A DNA stretch of 64,000 nucleotides from Serratia nematodiphila DZ0503SBS1 (lineage in GTDB: Bacteria; Pseudomonadota; Gammaproteobacteria; Enterobacterales; Enterobacteriaceae). The stretch lies in NCBI RefSeq assembly GCF_000738675.1, contig NZ_JPUX01000001.1:2666001-2730000 (forward strand). Direction: 5' to 3'. The notes below the pieces were generated by a model. It was not told the DNA's origin and made no database searches. It saw nothing but the letters and a program-made list of their open reading frames with translations. The translations under genes were made by a program, and so were the position numbers. This document shows, piece after piece, positions 44,436 to 53,484 of the stretch. Each line of letters opens with the position of its first letter. Positions within the stretch are counted from its first letter, which is position 1.

Positions 44436-45502
44436 CGGGAGGGTTTCCGCAGCAGAGATAGGTCGCGCGCCAGCAGCAGGGCGATACCGACAGCCATCGC
44501 TATCGGCACCAGCCAAACGCCGGGGATCGTTGGCAGAGAGCCGTTGGCCACCAGCGTGCGGCAAATGTTGCCGCCATAGAAAATCACGGTAAACAGAACC
44601 GTGAGGGGCAGCAGCGCGGCGTAGCGCCCCTGCCGCGGCTTGATGCGGCTAAAGGGGATCGCCAGCAGCACCATCAGCACGGTGGTCAGCCCGCGGCTCT
44701 CGCGCCATTGCAGTTCGGCGGCGTCGCCCGGATCGGCGGAGCGCGCCAGTTCCGCCGGCGAGGCCGACTTGTGCCGGCTCTCGGCGCTGGGCACGAACGG
44801 TTTGAGCGCGATGTCGAAGTTGTCGTAGTTCTGCCCGTTGTCGTCGGCGCCCTCACGATCCAGCACATAGGCGGTGCCGGTTTTCAGCCGCACGGCGGGG
44901 CTGGCGGGGGAGGCGTCGAGCACCTCCACCGACTGCGCGCGGTACAGGCTGGTGTGATGGCCGCCGCGCACATAAATCAGGGCGTCCGTCAGGTGGTTGG
45001 CCGTTTTGTCGACGTGACTGGCGAGGATCATGCGGCCGTTGCCGCTGACGTTGAATTTGTCGGCCTGCAGGTGGCTCACGTCCAGCACCGATTGCGACTG
45101 TTGCTGCAGCTGATAAATATTGGCGTACGCCCAGGGCCTGCCATACAGCGACAGCAGCGTGACCGCTATCGCCAGCGGCACGGCGAGTATCAGCACCGCC
45201 TTGTACAGCCGCAGCGGGCTGGCGCCGGCGGCCAGCATGGCGGTGATCTCCGCATCGCTGTACATCTGGCTCAGCGCGACCGCCACCGAGACATACAGCG
45301 CGACGGGCAATATCATCTCCAGCGCGATCAGCGATTTATAGAAAACCACGTCGGCCACCACCCGCAGCGCCAGCGTGCCGTTGGCGGCGTCGGTCAGGTA
45401 GCGCTGAGCGGAGTAGCTGGCGAACATGAAGATCAGAAACCCGGCGATCATCATCACCAGGCGGCGGATCTCAACCGTGATATAGCGTTCAATCAAAGAC
45501 AT
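44432..45502 (-). CDS. LptF-like lipid transporter subunit
   Basis: A 356-residue LptF/LptG-family inner-membrane protein. N-terminal SLIERYITVEIRRLVMMIAG and the coupling-helix motif SDAEITAMLAAGASPLRLYKA are typical, as is the C-terminal RGLTTVLMVLLAIPFSRIKPRQGRY block. In the canonical system LptF and LptG with LptB extract LPS from the inner membrane. No lptB or lptC gene is here, so the pair would use the shared ATPase or another one. It is adjacent to ytfJ, a flippase and lipid-modifying genes, which suggests transport of a different lipid, possibly a sphingolipid. Confidence 0.85.
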   Translation of the reverse strand: MSLIERYITVEIRRLVMMIAGFLIFMFASYSAQRYLTDAANGTLALRVVADVVFYKSLIALEMILPVALYVSVAVALSQMYSDAEITAMLAAGASPLRLYKAVLILAVPLAIAVTLLSLYGRPWAYANIYQLQQQSQSVLDVSHLQADKFNVSGNGRMILASHVDKTANHLTDALIYVRGGHHTSLYRAQSVEVLDASPASPAVRLKTGTAYVLDREGADDNGQNYDNFDIALKPFVPSAESRHKSASPAELARSADPGDAAELQWRESRGLTTVLMVLLAIPFSRIKPRQGRYAALLPLTVLFTVIFYGGNICRTLVANGSLPTIPGVWLVPIAMAVGIALLLARDLSLLRKPSR

Positions 45503-45530
45503 GCGTTATCGGTTCCCGGCGGCGTGCGCT

Positions 45531-46097
45531 TCATGGCGTCTCCTGCGCGATCAGCGCGCGCAGCAGGGCGATCACCTGGTCAACTTCCTGCGGGGTGAGT
45601 GCGCCGTCCTTCGCCCACTGCACGCGCCCGGCCTTGTCCAGCACTACGATGGTGGAGCTCTCCTCCGGCAGCCGCCAGGCCATGCGCCCCAGCCCGTCGC
45701 TGTCGACGATGAATTGCGCCCAGGGGTAATGCCGCTTGTTTTTCTCGATCTTGCCGCGCACGAAGAAGCCGGAACCCGGTATCGCGTCGTCGGTGTTGAC
45801 GATGGTGGTCGGCTGGAAGCGATCGCCCGGCAGGTTCGCGTCCTTAACGGCGTTGATCAGCAGCGAGTTCTTCTTTTTGGCGGAGGTGCGCCCGGCGATG
45901 TACTGGATCACCCGCACCTTGCCCGCCAGTTTTGCGCTGTTCCACGGCCGGTAGCTGAAATCGCCGTTGCGCAGCAGCAGCTCGCCGCGATCGGCGATGG
46001 CGATCGGCGCCACCGGCCGGCCATGCACGAAGTTATGCGCAGATGCCGTCAGCGGCGACAGCAGCAGCGCAAGGGTCAGCAAGCGACGTAACGTCAT
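45531..46097 (-). CDS. YtfJ family periplasmic protein
   Basis: A 188-residue exported protein, close to E. coli YtfJ over the full length (FSYRPWNSAKLAGKVRVIQ; GRTSAKKKNSLLINAVKDAN; TIVNTDDAIPGSGFFVRG). The fold is thioredoxin-like without a CxxC pair. Function is not established. I start at the second ATG (46097), giving the same MTLRR N-terminus as E. coli; an ATG one codon earlier is equally usable. It sits between the CHAD-like gene and the LptF-like gene in the same direction. E. coli ytfJ is not with lptF, so this is probably a paralogue dedicated to this operon. Confidence 0.85.
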   Translation of the reverse strand: MTLRRLLTLALLLSPLTASAHNFVHGRPVAPIAIADRGELLLRNGDFSYRPWNSAKLAGKVRVIQYIAGRTSAKKKNSLLINAVKDANLPGDRFQPTTIVNTDDAIPGSGFFVRGKIEKNKRHYPWAQFIVDSDGLGRMAWRLPEESSTIVVLDKAGRVQWAKDGALTPQEVDQVIALLRALIAQETP

Positions 46098-46117
46098 CAT
46101 GGCTCCGTGCAACCCGC

Positions 46118-46987
46118 TTATCTGCCCGCCGCGATGGCCGGCTGGGAAAACGACAGCGGAAAACGCGCCAGCAGCAGCTCCAGGCGCTGGCGGATGTCGA
46201 TATCCAGGATCGCCGGCCGATCATAGATATCGCCGCCGGCCAGCTTGTCCGCCACCATCACGTCATGCCGGTCGCCCATCAGGCCGTTAATCGCCGCCAG
46301 GAAGCGCGAGATCTGCCGGGCCTCGCGGTTGTCGGGATCGATCGATCTCAGCGTGTCATAGAACGAGACCTGGCGGCTGACGATTTTGCGCACGTCATGG
46401 AACTGATGCCCGGTCAGCGCTGGGCCGGCGATCAGCGTTTGCAGCTGGCGCATTTGCTCCTGGCGGTAGGTGATAAAGCCCTGTGCGCTTTCCAGCCGGG
46501 TGTGGCGCAGCGCATAGCGCACGTAAGACCACACCGGCTTGCTGAGCAGCAGCCGCAGCAGGTTGCCGTAAAGCGTCAGGTTCTTCTGGTTGCCGTTGCG
46601 AAACGCGTCCTGAAAATGGCCGAGCACCACGGTGGTGGTGTGGAACAGGCGGTTGGCGCGGTGGGGGGCGCCGTACAGCTGCTGGGCGAAGCGCAGGTGC
46701 TTATAGCGGGCGCGGATATATTTGTAGCGCATGCGGGTAGCCGCCGCCAACTGCGGGTCTTGCAGGAAACCGTTCACCAATTGCAGCAGCTCGCGGCGGG
46801 AAAAGCCGTCTTCCCAAAACTGCAGGCACAGCGCGTAGTTGTCCCGAATGCTCTCGGGGGAGCATTCCAGATCAATCTGCTGCGGCAGGCTGATATTCGC
46901 CTCAACCAGGTCGTCCTCTTCCACCGCGACAAACAGCGCCTGGGTGGTTTCGGCTGAGAACTTTTTCCAATTATTGCTAGCGGTCAT
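46118..46987 (-). CDS. Helical protein, possibly CHAD-related
   Basis: A 289-residue soluble, helix-rich protein with many arginines and histidines. The segment TGHQFHDVRKIVSRQVSFYD followed by GDRHDVMVAD resembles the histidine- and arginine-rich repeats of CHAD domains, which bind polyphosphate or other anions, but the match is partial. I do not otherwise recognise it. The start overlaps the flippase stop as ATGA, so the two are coupled. Its place in a lipid-transport operon suggests a role in binding phosphorylated intermediates; this is speculation. Confidence 0.6.
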   Translation of the reverse strand: MTASNNWKKFSAETTQALFVAVEEDDLVEANISLPQQIDLECSPESIRDNYALCLQFWEDGFSRRELLQLVNGFLQDPQLAAATRMRYKYIRARYKHLRFAQQLYGAPHRANRLFHTTTVVLGHFQDAFRNGNQKNLTLYGNLLRLLLSKPVWSYVRYALRHTRLESAQGFITYRQEQMRQLQTLIAGPALTGHQFHDVRKIVSRQVSFYDTLRSIDPDNREARQISRFLAAINGLMGDRHDVMVADKLAGGDIYDRPAILDIDIRQRLELLLARFPLSFSQPAIAAGR

Positions 46988-48321
46988 TGATTACTCTCTT
47001 TGGGCACATTCAGCCCCAACATAAAGCGATTGCGGTAGGCGCCGATCGTCGGTATCAGGGATAACAGAACGTCTAAACATTGCCCAAGTAAATAAGCGAA
47101 GGCGGCGCCCTGCACGCCGAAGGCATACGCCATCGACACCAGCAGCGCAATGTAGGCCGCCGAGGCCGTCGCCTGCGCGATCAGGAAGGCGCGCTGTTTG
47201 CCCGCCATAAACAGTAAGGATTCCTGCGGGAAGCCCATCATGGAGACGATGATCGCGCCCAGCATGATTTGAATCAGGTCATAGGCTTCCAGGTATTGCT
47301 GCCCGAATACCGCGGAAATAAGCGGCTTGCCCACCAGCAACATCAACACCGCAACGGCCAGGCCGATGCCGCCGGCCAGCAGCGAAGAGCGCAGGCCGAG
47401 CAGCCACGGGGTCTTGGTGCGCGGATCCAGGCGCATGATCTCGGGATAGAAGCTTTTCTCCAGCAGCTTGGCCGGGGTGCCCGTCGCATCGAAGAAGGTC
47501 ATGGCGATCTTGAACAGCCCGGCGGCGGCCGGGCCGAGCACCACGCCCACCAGCACGGTGGTGCAGGAGTTGCGGGCGGCCCAGATGGTATGGGCGATGT
47601 TGGTGGTCCAGACGAAGTTCCAGGCGCCCTCGATGCGGCGCGCGACGTTGAACAGGCGCGGCCTCAGCGCGCCATGGATATCGCGGCGGCGCAGCTCGCG
47701 CGCGGTGAACCACCAAAACAGCGTGCCGCCGATCAGGTTAGAGGCGTACCAGGTGACGATAAAGCCGGGGAACCCCAGATCGAAATAATAGGAGATGACG
47801 CTGCCCACTGCCTGCAGGAATGGTTTGATCGCCTGCTGGATGGCGATTAAATCGAAGCGGTTGAAGGCGCGCAGCACGCCGGTCGGCGTGGAGGAGGTCA
47901 TCGATGGGATCAGGGTGCAGTACAGCATGGCGAGCCAGAAACTTTCGCTGTCCAGCCCCAGAGCGTGAGACAAGAACGGCAGCATGATCATGCCGCCCAG
48001 CACGGCGATGACGCCGCTGGCGATATCCAGGCCGAAGGAGAAGGCGACGACGTCGCGGAAGCGCCCGGTATTTTGATGCTCCAGTGCCGGAGTGCCAAAT
48101 TGCACCACAAACTGCCAGGTCTGGAATTTGATGAAATCGCTGACCGCTTTGGTATAGGCCTGAATCACCACCAGCACGCCGAACATGTCAGGCGACATGC
48201 CTTTACCGGCGCAGGAGAGCGCCAGCAGGCCGAGCAGCGCGCTGGCGACGCTGCCGGAGCCCAGGTAGGCGGCATTACGTAAAATGGAACGAAACGCGCC
48301 GTCGGAAAACCACCGTTTCAT
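46984..48321 (-). CDS. MOP-superfamily polysaccharide/lipid flippase
   Basis: A 445-residue multi-spanning protein (about 12 to 14 helices) of the polysaccharide-export/Wzx type in the MATE/MOP superfamily. The N-terminus FRSILRNAAYLGSGSVASAL and FGVLVVIQAYTKAVSDFIKF are typical of oligosaccharide-lipid flippases. It would move a lipid-linked substrate across the inner membrane. In this operon, with LptF/LptG-like proteins and a glycosyltransferase, a modified lipid is a likelier substrate than O-antigen, since no wzy, wzz or sugar-nucleotide genes are near. Confidence 0.82.
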   Translation of the reverse strand: MKRWFSDGAFRSILRNAAYLGSGSVASALLGLLALSCAGKGMSPDMFGVLVVIQAYTKAVSDFIKFQTWQFVVQFGTPALEHQNTGRFRDVVAFSFGLDIASGVIAVLGGMIMLPFLSHALGLDSESFWLAMLYCTLIPSMTSSTPTGVLRAFNRFDLIAIQQAIKPFLQAVGSVISYYFDLGFPGFIVTWYASNLIGGTLFWWFTARELRRRDIHGALRPRLFNVARRIEGAWNFVWTTNIAHTIWAARNSCTTVLVGVVLGPAAAGLFKIAMTFFDATGTPAKLLEKSFYPEIMRLDPRTKTPWLLGLRSSLLAGGIGLAVAVLMLLVGKPLISAVFGQQYLEAYDLIQIMLGAIIVSMMGFPQESLLFMAGKQRAFLIAQATASAAYIALLVSMAYAFGVQGAAFAYLLGQCLDVLLSLIPTIGAYRNRFMLGLNVPKESNQ

Positions 48322-48393
48322 AGCCCAAACCAGCCGTTATCGTTGTTTTGCTGCATTTTGTGTTCCGCAGTCATGCGTTTGCCCTGTATTCGG

Positions 48394-49188
48394 TTAATAA
48401 ACCTGAGTTTCTTCGCCGGCGTTCTCGCCGGGTTGCCCGAGATCGCTCTGCGGGCGCTTCGCGGGGTTCACCACGGCGGAAATGGCATTGAGCGCATTGC
48501 TCAGCACCTCGTCGTAAGGGGCTCTGGCGTCCAGCTCGATGATGCGCGAGCCGTTGTATTGCAGGCGCACCATGGCGGCGATCTTGTCTTTCAGCTCTTC
48601 GTAACTGTGATCGGGCTTGCGGGAAAAGGCCGTATCGACGTCGATATCAAGGCGAATGATCAGCTCCGGCCGATAGACGGCCATGCGTTGATATAAACGG
48701 CGTTCGCGCGCCGCCAGGCGGCTTAATAGCCACCCTTTTGCGCGTTCCACGCCGATGCCGGGCCCATCGTAGTAAAAACCTGAGATTTCCGCCTGCGGGT
48801 AGCGATCGCTGATCACCAGAACACCGCTCTGCGCCAGCCGCCGCACCTTGCGCAGGTTGGATGCGCGCCACAGCGAAAAACCGTACATGATCAGCGCCGC
48901 CCACAGCGCCGGCGGCCTGTTGCTCATGCGTTGGGTTTTGTCGGATTTGGCCGCCAGGCGCCGTTCCAGCCACACGCCGATGAACGGCAACCGCTTGATT
49001 TTGTCGCCGTCTTCGCCGGAGATCAGCCCCAAATAGCGCCGCTCCGTGGGGCGATGTTGCTGCAGGTTTTTCACCAGGTCGGCGGTCAGCGTGGACTTGC
49101 CCGTGCCGTCACTGCCCACCACGGCAATCAGCCCGGTGATGCAGGTGGGAGAGGTATCCTGTGTGGCGGTGAGTTTATTTTTTTTCAT
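48394..49188 (-). CDS. Thymidylate-kinase-like P-loop protein A
   Basis: A 264-residue P-loop kinase of the thymidylate-kinase type. Walker A is GSDGTGKST (residues 25-33), the DR-Y motif is DRYPQAEISGFYYDGPG, and a later conserved KPDHSYEELKDKI replaces the usual lid. The proline-rich C-terminal tail is extra. It is not a housekeeping Tmk, which is shorter (about 210) and has a different DRY context. Two paralogues with the same DR(Y/F)PQA and KPDH motifs lie next to it. The substrate is unknown; a nucleoside or a lipid/sugar hydroxyl is possible. Confidence 0.75.
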   Translation of the reverse strand: MKKNKLTATQDTSPTCITGLIAVVGSDGTGKSTLTADLVKNLQQHRPTERRYLGLISGEDGDKIKRLPFIGVWLERRLAAKSDKTQRMSNRPPALWAALIMYGFSLWRASNLRKVRRLAQSGVLVISDRYPQAEISGFYYDGPGIGVERAKGWLLSRLAARERRLYQRMAVYRPELIIRLDIDVDTAFSRKPDHSYEELKDKIAAMVRLQYNGSRIIELDARAPYDEVLSNALNAISAVVNPAKRPQSDLGQPGENAGEETQVY

Positions 49189-49218
49189 CTGTTTCGGTAC
49201 GGAAAGGTTATTTGTCGG

Positions 49219-49944
49219 CTAGGCATTGGCGGCCCTCAGCGATATTTTAACGGCGCGCAGCGATGCGTCGAAAATACGGTCGGCCGGCTCGCGGCCGTCT
49301 AAATCCAATATGTTAGCGCCGTTAAACGTCAGGTGCGGGATGACGGCGATCTTTTCACGCAACGCCGCCAGCGAGTGATCGGGTTTGCGTGAATAGGCCG
49401 TTTGTTCGTCAATATCCAGCCGAATTAATAATAAGGGCTGATAAGACGCCATCCATTGGTACAGGTTTTGTTCGCGCTTTCTCAGCCAGCGGATCCAGCG
49501 ATTGCCGCCGGCGGTTTTCGCCAGCTGCGGGCCATCGAAACGAAACCCCGCCACTTCGGCTTGCGGATAGCGATCGGTGATCAGTAATGCGCCGCTGCGG
49601 CTTTTCTTCAGCATGCGACGGAATTTATAAACGCGCCAATAGGAGAGTAAAAATATCACCAGCGCCGTGGCATTATCCGGCGGTGTGGAAGGGCGCTCAT
49701 GCACGCGTTCCGATTTCTTCAGCAAATAACGCCCGAAGGGCGCGCCAATAATCGGCAGCGAACTGATCCATTCGCCAATACGCCCGGAAGACTGGCCGAG
49801 ATACAGCAGTTCGGCAGGTTCTTGTGCCGATAAAGCGTTGACCAGGCTGGCGGCTAACGTGGATTTTCCCGAGCCATCACAGCCGGTTATCGCTATTACG
49901 CGCACGGGCGAGCGATCAGATGAAGGTCTTATCTGCTGACTCAC
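49219..49944 (-). CDS. Thymidylate-kinase-like P-loop protein B
   Basis: A 241-residue paralogue of the neighbouring kinase, with Walker A GCDGSGKST, DRYPQAEVAGFRFDGP and SRKPDHSLAALREKI. The start is GTG at 49944 (GGAA upstream); an in-frame TTG at 49983 is less likely. It is the first gene of the eight-gene minus-strand operon running to 42505. Having two diverged copies in one operon suggests different substrates or a heterodimer. Confidence 0.72.
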   Translation of the reverse strand: MSQQIRPSSDRSPVRVIAITGCDGSGKSTLAASLVNALSAQEPAELLYLGQSSGRIGEWISSLPIIGAPFGRYLLKKSERVHERPSTPPDNATALVIFLLSYWRVYKFRRMLKKSRSGALLITDRYPQAEVAGFRFDGPQLAKTAGGNRWIRWLRKREQNLYQWMASYQPLLLIRLDIDEQTAYSRKPDHSLAALREKIAVIPHLTFNGANILDLDGREPADRIFDASLRAVKISLRAANA

Positions 49945-50316
49945 AATAATTGTTCCAATGCGAAAAAAACTATTGTATTCCAATACGCCTTGGGTTCAAG
50001 ATATTTATTGTGCTTTGCTGCGATAAAATAATGAGATCGGTATTCTTTTTCGTTATTTGAATTGATATTCATGGCGTTTGTTCTTGTTATTTTGTGCTAA
50101 TTGTTCGTGCGTGGGCCGGTTTCGCTTTTTATGTTAATTCTCGGCATGGCTCACGGCGAAAAAAGAGCAGAGGTTTTCAATTTTCGCTTAATCTTTTGTG
50201 CTTTTTTGGCGCTGCGTATGGCAAATTTTTTTCACGCAGCCACCGCGGCAATGATAAGCGATCGTTCGCTTCAAATATGGCACGCCGTTTCTGGTGTATT
50301 GAAAGAGAGTCTTATT
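49945..50316. promoter_or_regulatory. AT-rich divergent promoter region
   Basis: About 370 AT-rich bases between divergent kinase genes B and C. It presumably holds the promoter of the eight-gene transport operon and of kinase C. No operator or known small RNA is obvious to me. Confidence 0.35.
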
Positions 50317-51048
50317 ATGAGTGCAAAATTTCCGCCGCTGATTGCGGTTATCGGCAGCGACGGATCGGGTAAGTCCACCGTTTGTGAACATCTGATCGAG
50401 TATGTGAAACATTATGGCCCGGCGGTGCAGGTGCATCTGGGCAAGCAGGCGGGCAACGTCGGGCGCGCGGCGGCGAAATTGCCGCTGCTCGGGCGCTCGG
50501 TGGGCAAGGCTATCGAGAGCAATACCAAAAAAGTCAAAACGAAAAAATCCCGCATCGGCCTGTTGCCGTCGGCGGTGATCATCGCTTTCGTGGGGCGGCG
50601 GCTGCTGCGTTTTCGCCGCATGCTGGCGTATCGCCGGCAAGGGTTCATCGTGTTGACCGACCGTTTTCCGCAGGCGCAGATCCCTGGCGCTTACGACGGC
50701 ACGGTTTTTCCCGTCGACGTTGAAGGGAGCCGTTTCGTCCGTTGGCTGGCGGCGCGTGAACGGGCGGCGTTTCAATGGATGGCGGGGCAAAAACCGGATC
50801 TGGTGCTCAAGCTGAATGTCAGTCTGGACGTGGCCTGCGCGCGCAAACCCGATCACCGCAAAGCGGCGCTGGAGAAGAAGATCGCCGTCACGCCGCTATT
50901 GACGTTCGAAGGCGCCGACATCGTGGATCTCGATGCCGATCGGCCGATCGAGGAGGTGCTTTCGGCGGCGGAAAAAGCCATCGCGGAATTTATGGCGGCG
51001 CAGGGGTATCGCTATTCGGCTGATGGGGTATCAACGGCTGCGCACTGA
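50317..51048 (+). CDS. Thymidylate-kinase-like P-loop protein C
   Basis: A 243-residue third paralogue with Walker [24 protein letters not shown] and [18 protein letters not shown] 50317 follows AAGAGAG. The frame is open upstream to 50101, but that stretch is AT-rich and not conserved with the sisters. It stands between the transport operon and the ceramide operon, transcribed opposite to both. Its C-terminal tail is unlike the others. Confidence 0.72.
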   Translation: MSAKFPPLIAVIGSDGSGKSTVCEHLIEYVKHYGPAVQVHLGKQAGNVGRAAAKLPLLGRSVGKAIESNTKKVKTKKSRIGLLPSAVIIAFVGRRLLRFRRMLAYRRQGFIVLTDRFPQAQIPGAYDGTVFPVDVEGSRFVRWLAARERAAFQWMAGQKPDLVLKLNVSLDVACARKPDHRKAALEKKIAVTPLLTFEGADIVDLDADRPIEEVLSAAEKAIAEFMAAQGYRYSADGVSTAAH

Positions 51049-51118
51049 GGTGCGCATCGGTTCGGCAGGGCGGCGTGGCCATTTTCGGCACCGCCGCCGC
51101 GGCCGAGAAGGAAAGGCT

Positions 51119-52291
51119 TTATTTTTTCAGCGCCGCAAAGGCGCGCACGATGGTGTCGATTTCTTCATCGCTGTGCGCGGCATTGACGCTGCAACGCAGC
51201 AGGGTCACGCCCGCCGGCGCGGCCGGCGGCAGCACCAGGTTCACATAGACGCCGTGGGCGATCAGCTCGCGCCAGAAACGCAACCCTTCTTCCTTTGAAC
51301 CGATCATGACCGGCACCACCGGGCTGATGCGCGGCCCCAGGGTATAGCCCAGCTCGGCGAGGCCGTGGTACAGGCGGTGCGCATTGCTCCACAGTTTTTC
51401 CCGCAGCTCGGGATGGCGGGCGATTTTTTGCAGCGCCGTGCGCACCGAAGCGATGCTGGACGGCGACGGCGAAGCGGTAAAGATATACGGCCGGCTGCTG
51501 TAGCGCAGCACGTCCATCCCCTTGCCGCCGACGGCGAAGCCGCCGATCGAAGCCAGGCTTTTGCTGAAGGTGCCCAGGATGATATCCACGTCTTGCTCGA
51601 CGCCCAGCGCTTCGGCCAGGCCGCGGCCGTGCTCGCCCATTACGCCGAAGGAGTGCGCTTCGTCGACCAGCAGATACCCGCCCAATCGCCGCTTGATGTC
51701 GACGATTTCCACCAGCGGGGCGACGTCGCCCAGCATGCTGTAGATGCCTTCCACGATAATGATCGCCTCGCGGGCGCGTTCGCCCAGGCGCACCATGCGG
51801 CGCTCCAGATCGGCGGCGTCATTGTGGCGGAAGCGAATAATTTCCGCGCCGCCGAGGGCGCAGGCGTCGTAAATGCTCGCGTGGCTGTCCGCGTCGATCA
51901 GCACCACGGCACCCGGTCCCGCCAGCGTGCTGATGACGCCCAGGTTGGCGGTATAGCCGGTGGAGAACACGATGGCGCTCGGGCGATCGAAGAATTCCGC
52001 CAGCTCCCGTTCCAGCGTCAGGTGCGATCCGTAACTGCCGTTCGCCATGCGCGAGCCGGTGGTGCCGGTGCCGAGCGCGGCCAGAGCCGCCTGGCCGGCG
52101 GCGATCGCCTGCGCATCGAACGTCAGGCCAAGGTAATTATTGGTGCCGGCGAGGACAATCTTTTGATCGCCGATGCGCCCCTGGGTGGCGGAATACACTT
52201 CGTCGATACAGGTGCCGAACGGATTCAGACCGGACGTTTGAAATTGTTCACGGTCATTGGCGAGCCGCGCAAACTTATCATACAGTCCCAT
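51119..52291 (-). CDS. spt: Serine palmitoyltransferase-like alpha-oxoamine synthase
   Basis: A 390-residue PLP enzyme of the alpha-oxoamine synthase family. PLP-binding Lys244 lies in GTFSKSLASIGG; His137 (DSHAS) stacks on the cofactor; Asp210 and His213 lie in VDEAHSFG. It would condense L-serine (or another amino acid) with an acyl thioester to a 3-oxo-sphingoid base. BioF and Kbl share the fold, but an adjoining ACP, acyl-AMP ligase and reductase, and no biotin genes, point to sphingoid synthesis. The start (52291, GGAG upstream) overlaps the ACP gene by 14 bases. Last gene of the four-gene operon. Taurine-like cysteate as substrate cannot be excluded. Confidence 0.85.
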   Translation of the reverse strand: MGLYDKFARLANDREQFQTSGLNPFGTCIDEVYSATQGRIGDQKIVLAGTNNYLGLTFDAQAIAAGQAALAALGTGTTGSRMANGSYGSHLTLERELAEFFDRPSAIVFSTGYTANLGVISTLAGPGAVVLIDADSHASIYDACALGGAEIIRFRHNDAADLERRMVRLGERAREAIIIVEGIYSMLGDVAPLVEIVDIKRRLGGYLLVDEAHSFGVMGEHGRGLAEALGVEQDVDIILGTFSKSLASIGGFAVGGKGMDVLRYSSRPYIFTASPSPSSIASVRTALQKIARHPELREKLWSNAHRLYHGLAELGYTLGPRISPVVPVMIGSKEEGLRFWRELIAHGVYVNLVLPPAAPAGVTLLRCSVNAAHSDEEIDTIVRAFAALKK

Positions 52292-52538
52292 GGTTTTTCT
52301 CCAGATAAGGGCGCAGCGCGTCAAGCAGTTGCTCAGGCGTTCTGACATCAAGCAATATATTGATAGGAATGGAGATATCTAATTCATCTTCCAGCATCAT
52401 AAGCAGATCCAAGACTCTGATGGATTCCAGGCCAAGATCATTGACGAGATCGCTATCAGGTTTTATTTCCACTCCGCCTTCGACGATACCTTGCAAACAC
52501 GTCAGGATATAATCCATTACAGCATCGCGATTTAGCAT
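52278..52538 (-). CDS. acpR: Dedicated acyl carrier protein
   Basis: An 86-residue acyl carrier protein. The phosphopantetheine site is Ser39 in DLGLESIRVLDLL, and the four-helix acidic pattern is complete. It probably carries the fatty acyl chain from the acyl-AMP ligase to the serine palmitoyltransferase-like enzyme, as AcpR does in Caulobacter. The gene overlaps the synthase gene by 14 bases and lies 31 bases after the reductase gene. Confidence 0.88.
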   Translation of the reverse strand: MLNRDAVMDYILTCLQGIVEGGVEIKPDSDLVNDLGLESIRVLDLLMMLEDELDISIPINILLDVRTPEQLLDALRPYLEKNHGTV

Positions 52539-52569
52539 AAGAACGTTGACACACCTCTACTTGGAATAA

Positions 52570-53484
52570 TTAAAACAGCCCTTCACGCAGCGCGCGTTCC
52601 AAACTCACCTGTGGAAACCAATTAATCTGTTGAGACAGCGCCTGATTACTGGCGGACCAGTCGCGATGCGTTAATTCGCGTATTTTGCTGCGCGTCAGCA
52701 TCGGTTCTTGTTTTACCAGGCGGTTCCACACCACGCTGATATCCGCCAGGGCTTTCAGCAGCGGCAGCGGAATGCCCACCAGACGCACCGGCCCGTGACG
52801 CACGGCGGCGCCGATGTCCCGCAGGCGCAGCCAGTTATAGCCTTCGGCCACGCCGTCGCACAGTTCGTAAATATTCGGCTGCGCAGGTTCGGTTTGCACC
52901 CATTGGCTGACCGCCTTTGCCAAATCGCTCACGTGCAGAAAAGAGAGCCTGGCGTCAGGCGCGCCCAGCCGGGGCAGCACGCCGCGCAGCAGGCCGTTGA
53001 ACAGCGGTTTCAGCTCTTTATCGCCGGGCCCGTAAACCGCCGTCGGGCGGAAAATCCCCAGCGCGATATCGCCCGTGGCGGCGATGAGTTGCTGCTCGGC
53101 GGCCTGTTTTGAATGGGCGTACCAGGACAGCGCCGGATGGCGGGCCGCCAGCGACGACATGAACAAGAAGCGATTGCAGCGGCCGTTCTGTTTGGCCGCC
53201 TGCATCAAATTCAGGCTGCCGGTGACGTTGCAGCGGGTGAACACCGCTTCCGCATGCCCGCGCACCTGGCCCGCACAATGCACGACGCACTCCGCGCCGC
53301 GCACCAGTTCGGTGAGCGAGGGCCGATCTTCCAGCGCACCGGGGATCCACTGCAGGTTGTCTGCGGCGGCTTTTCCGGCTTGCCGCGTCAGGGCGCGCAC
53401 GCTAAACCCTTGCGCCAGCAGTTCCTGGACGATATGCCGGCCGATAAAGCCGGTCGCGCCCGTCACTGCCACGGTGCCGCTCAT
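52570..53484 (-). CDS. cerR: Ceramide reductase-like NAD(P)-dependent SDR
   Basis: A 304-residue extended short-chain dehydrogenase. The cofactor motif is VTGATGFIGRH (residues 8-17); the catalytic pair is Tyr122 and Lys126 in WYAHSKQ with Ser110/111 before it. FRPTAVYGPGDKELKPL is the substrate loop. By position in the cluster it matches CerR of Caulobacter, which reduces the 3-oxo group of the ceramide precursor. Its ATG overlaps the acyl-AMP ligase stop as ATGA. Sequence alone would allow an epimerase or another ketoreductase. Confidence 0.8.
   Translation of the reverse strand: MSGTVAVTGATGFIGRHIVQELLAQGFSVRALTRQAGKAAADNLQWIPGALEDRPSLTELVRGAECVVHCAGQVRGHAEAVFTRCNVTGSLNLMQAAKQNGRCNRFLFMSSLAARHPALSWYAHSKQAAEQQLIAATGDIALGIFRPTAVYGPGDKELKPLFNGLLRGVLPRLGAPDARLSFLHVSDLAKAVSQWVQTEPAQPNIYELCDGVAEGYNWLRLRDIGAAVRHGPVRLVGIPLPLLKALADISVVWNRLVKQEPMLTRSKIRELTHRDWSASNQALSQQINWFPQVSLERALREGLF

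Noticed and set aside
50101..50316. N-terminal extension of kinase C
   Set aside because: AT-rich, not shared with the two sister kinases; ATG 50317 aligns with their start.
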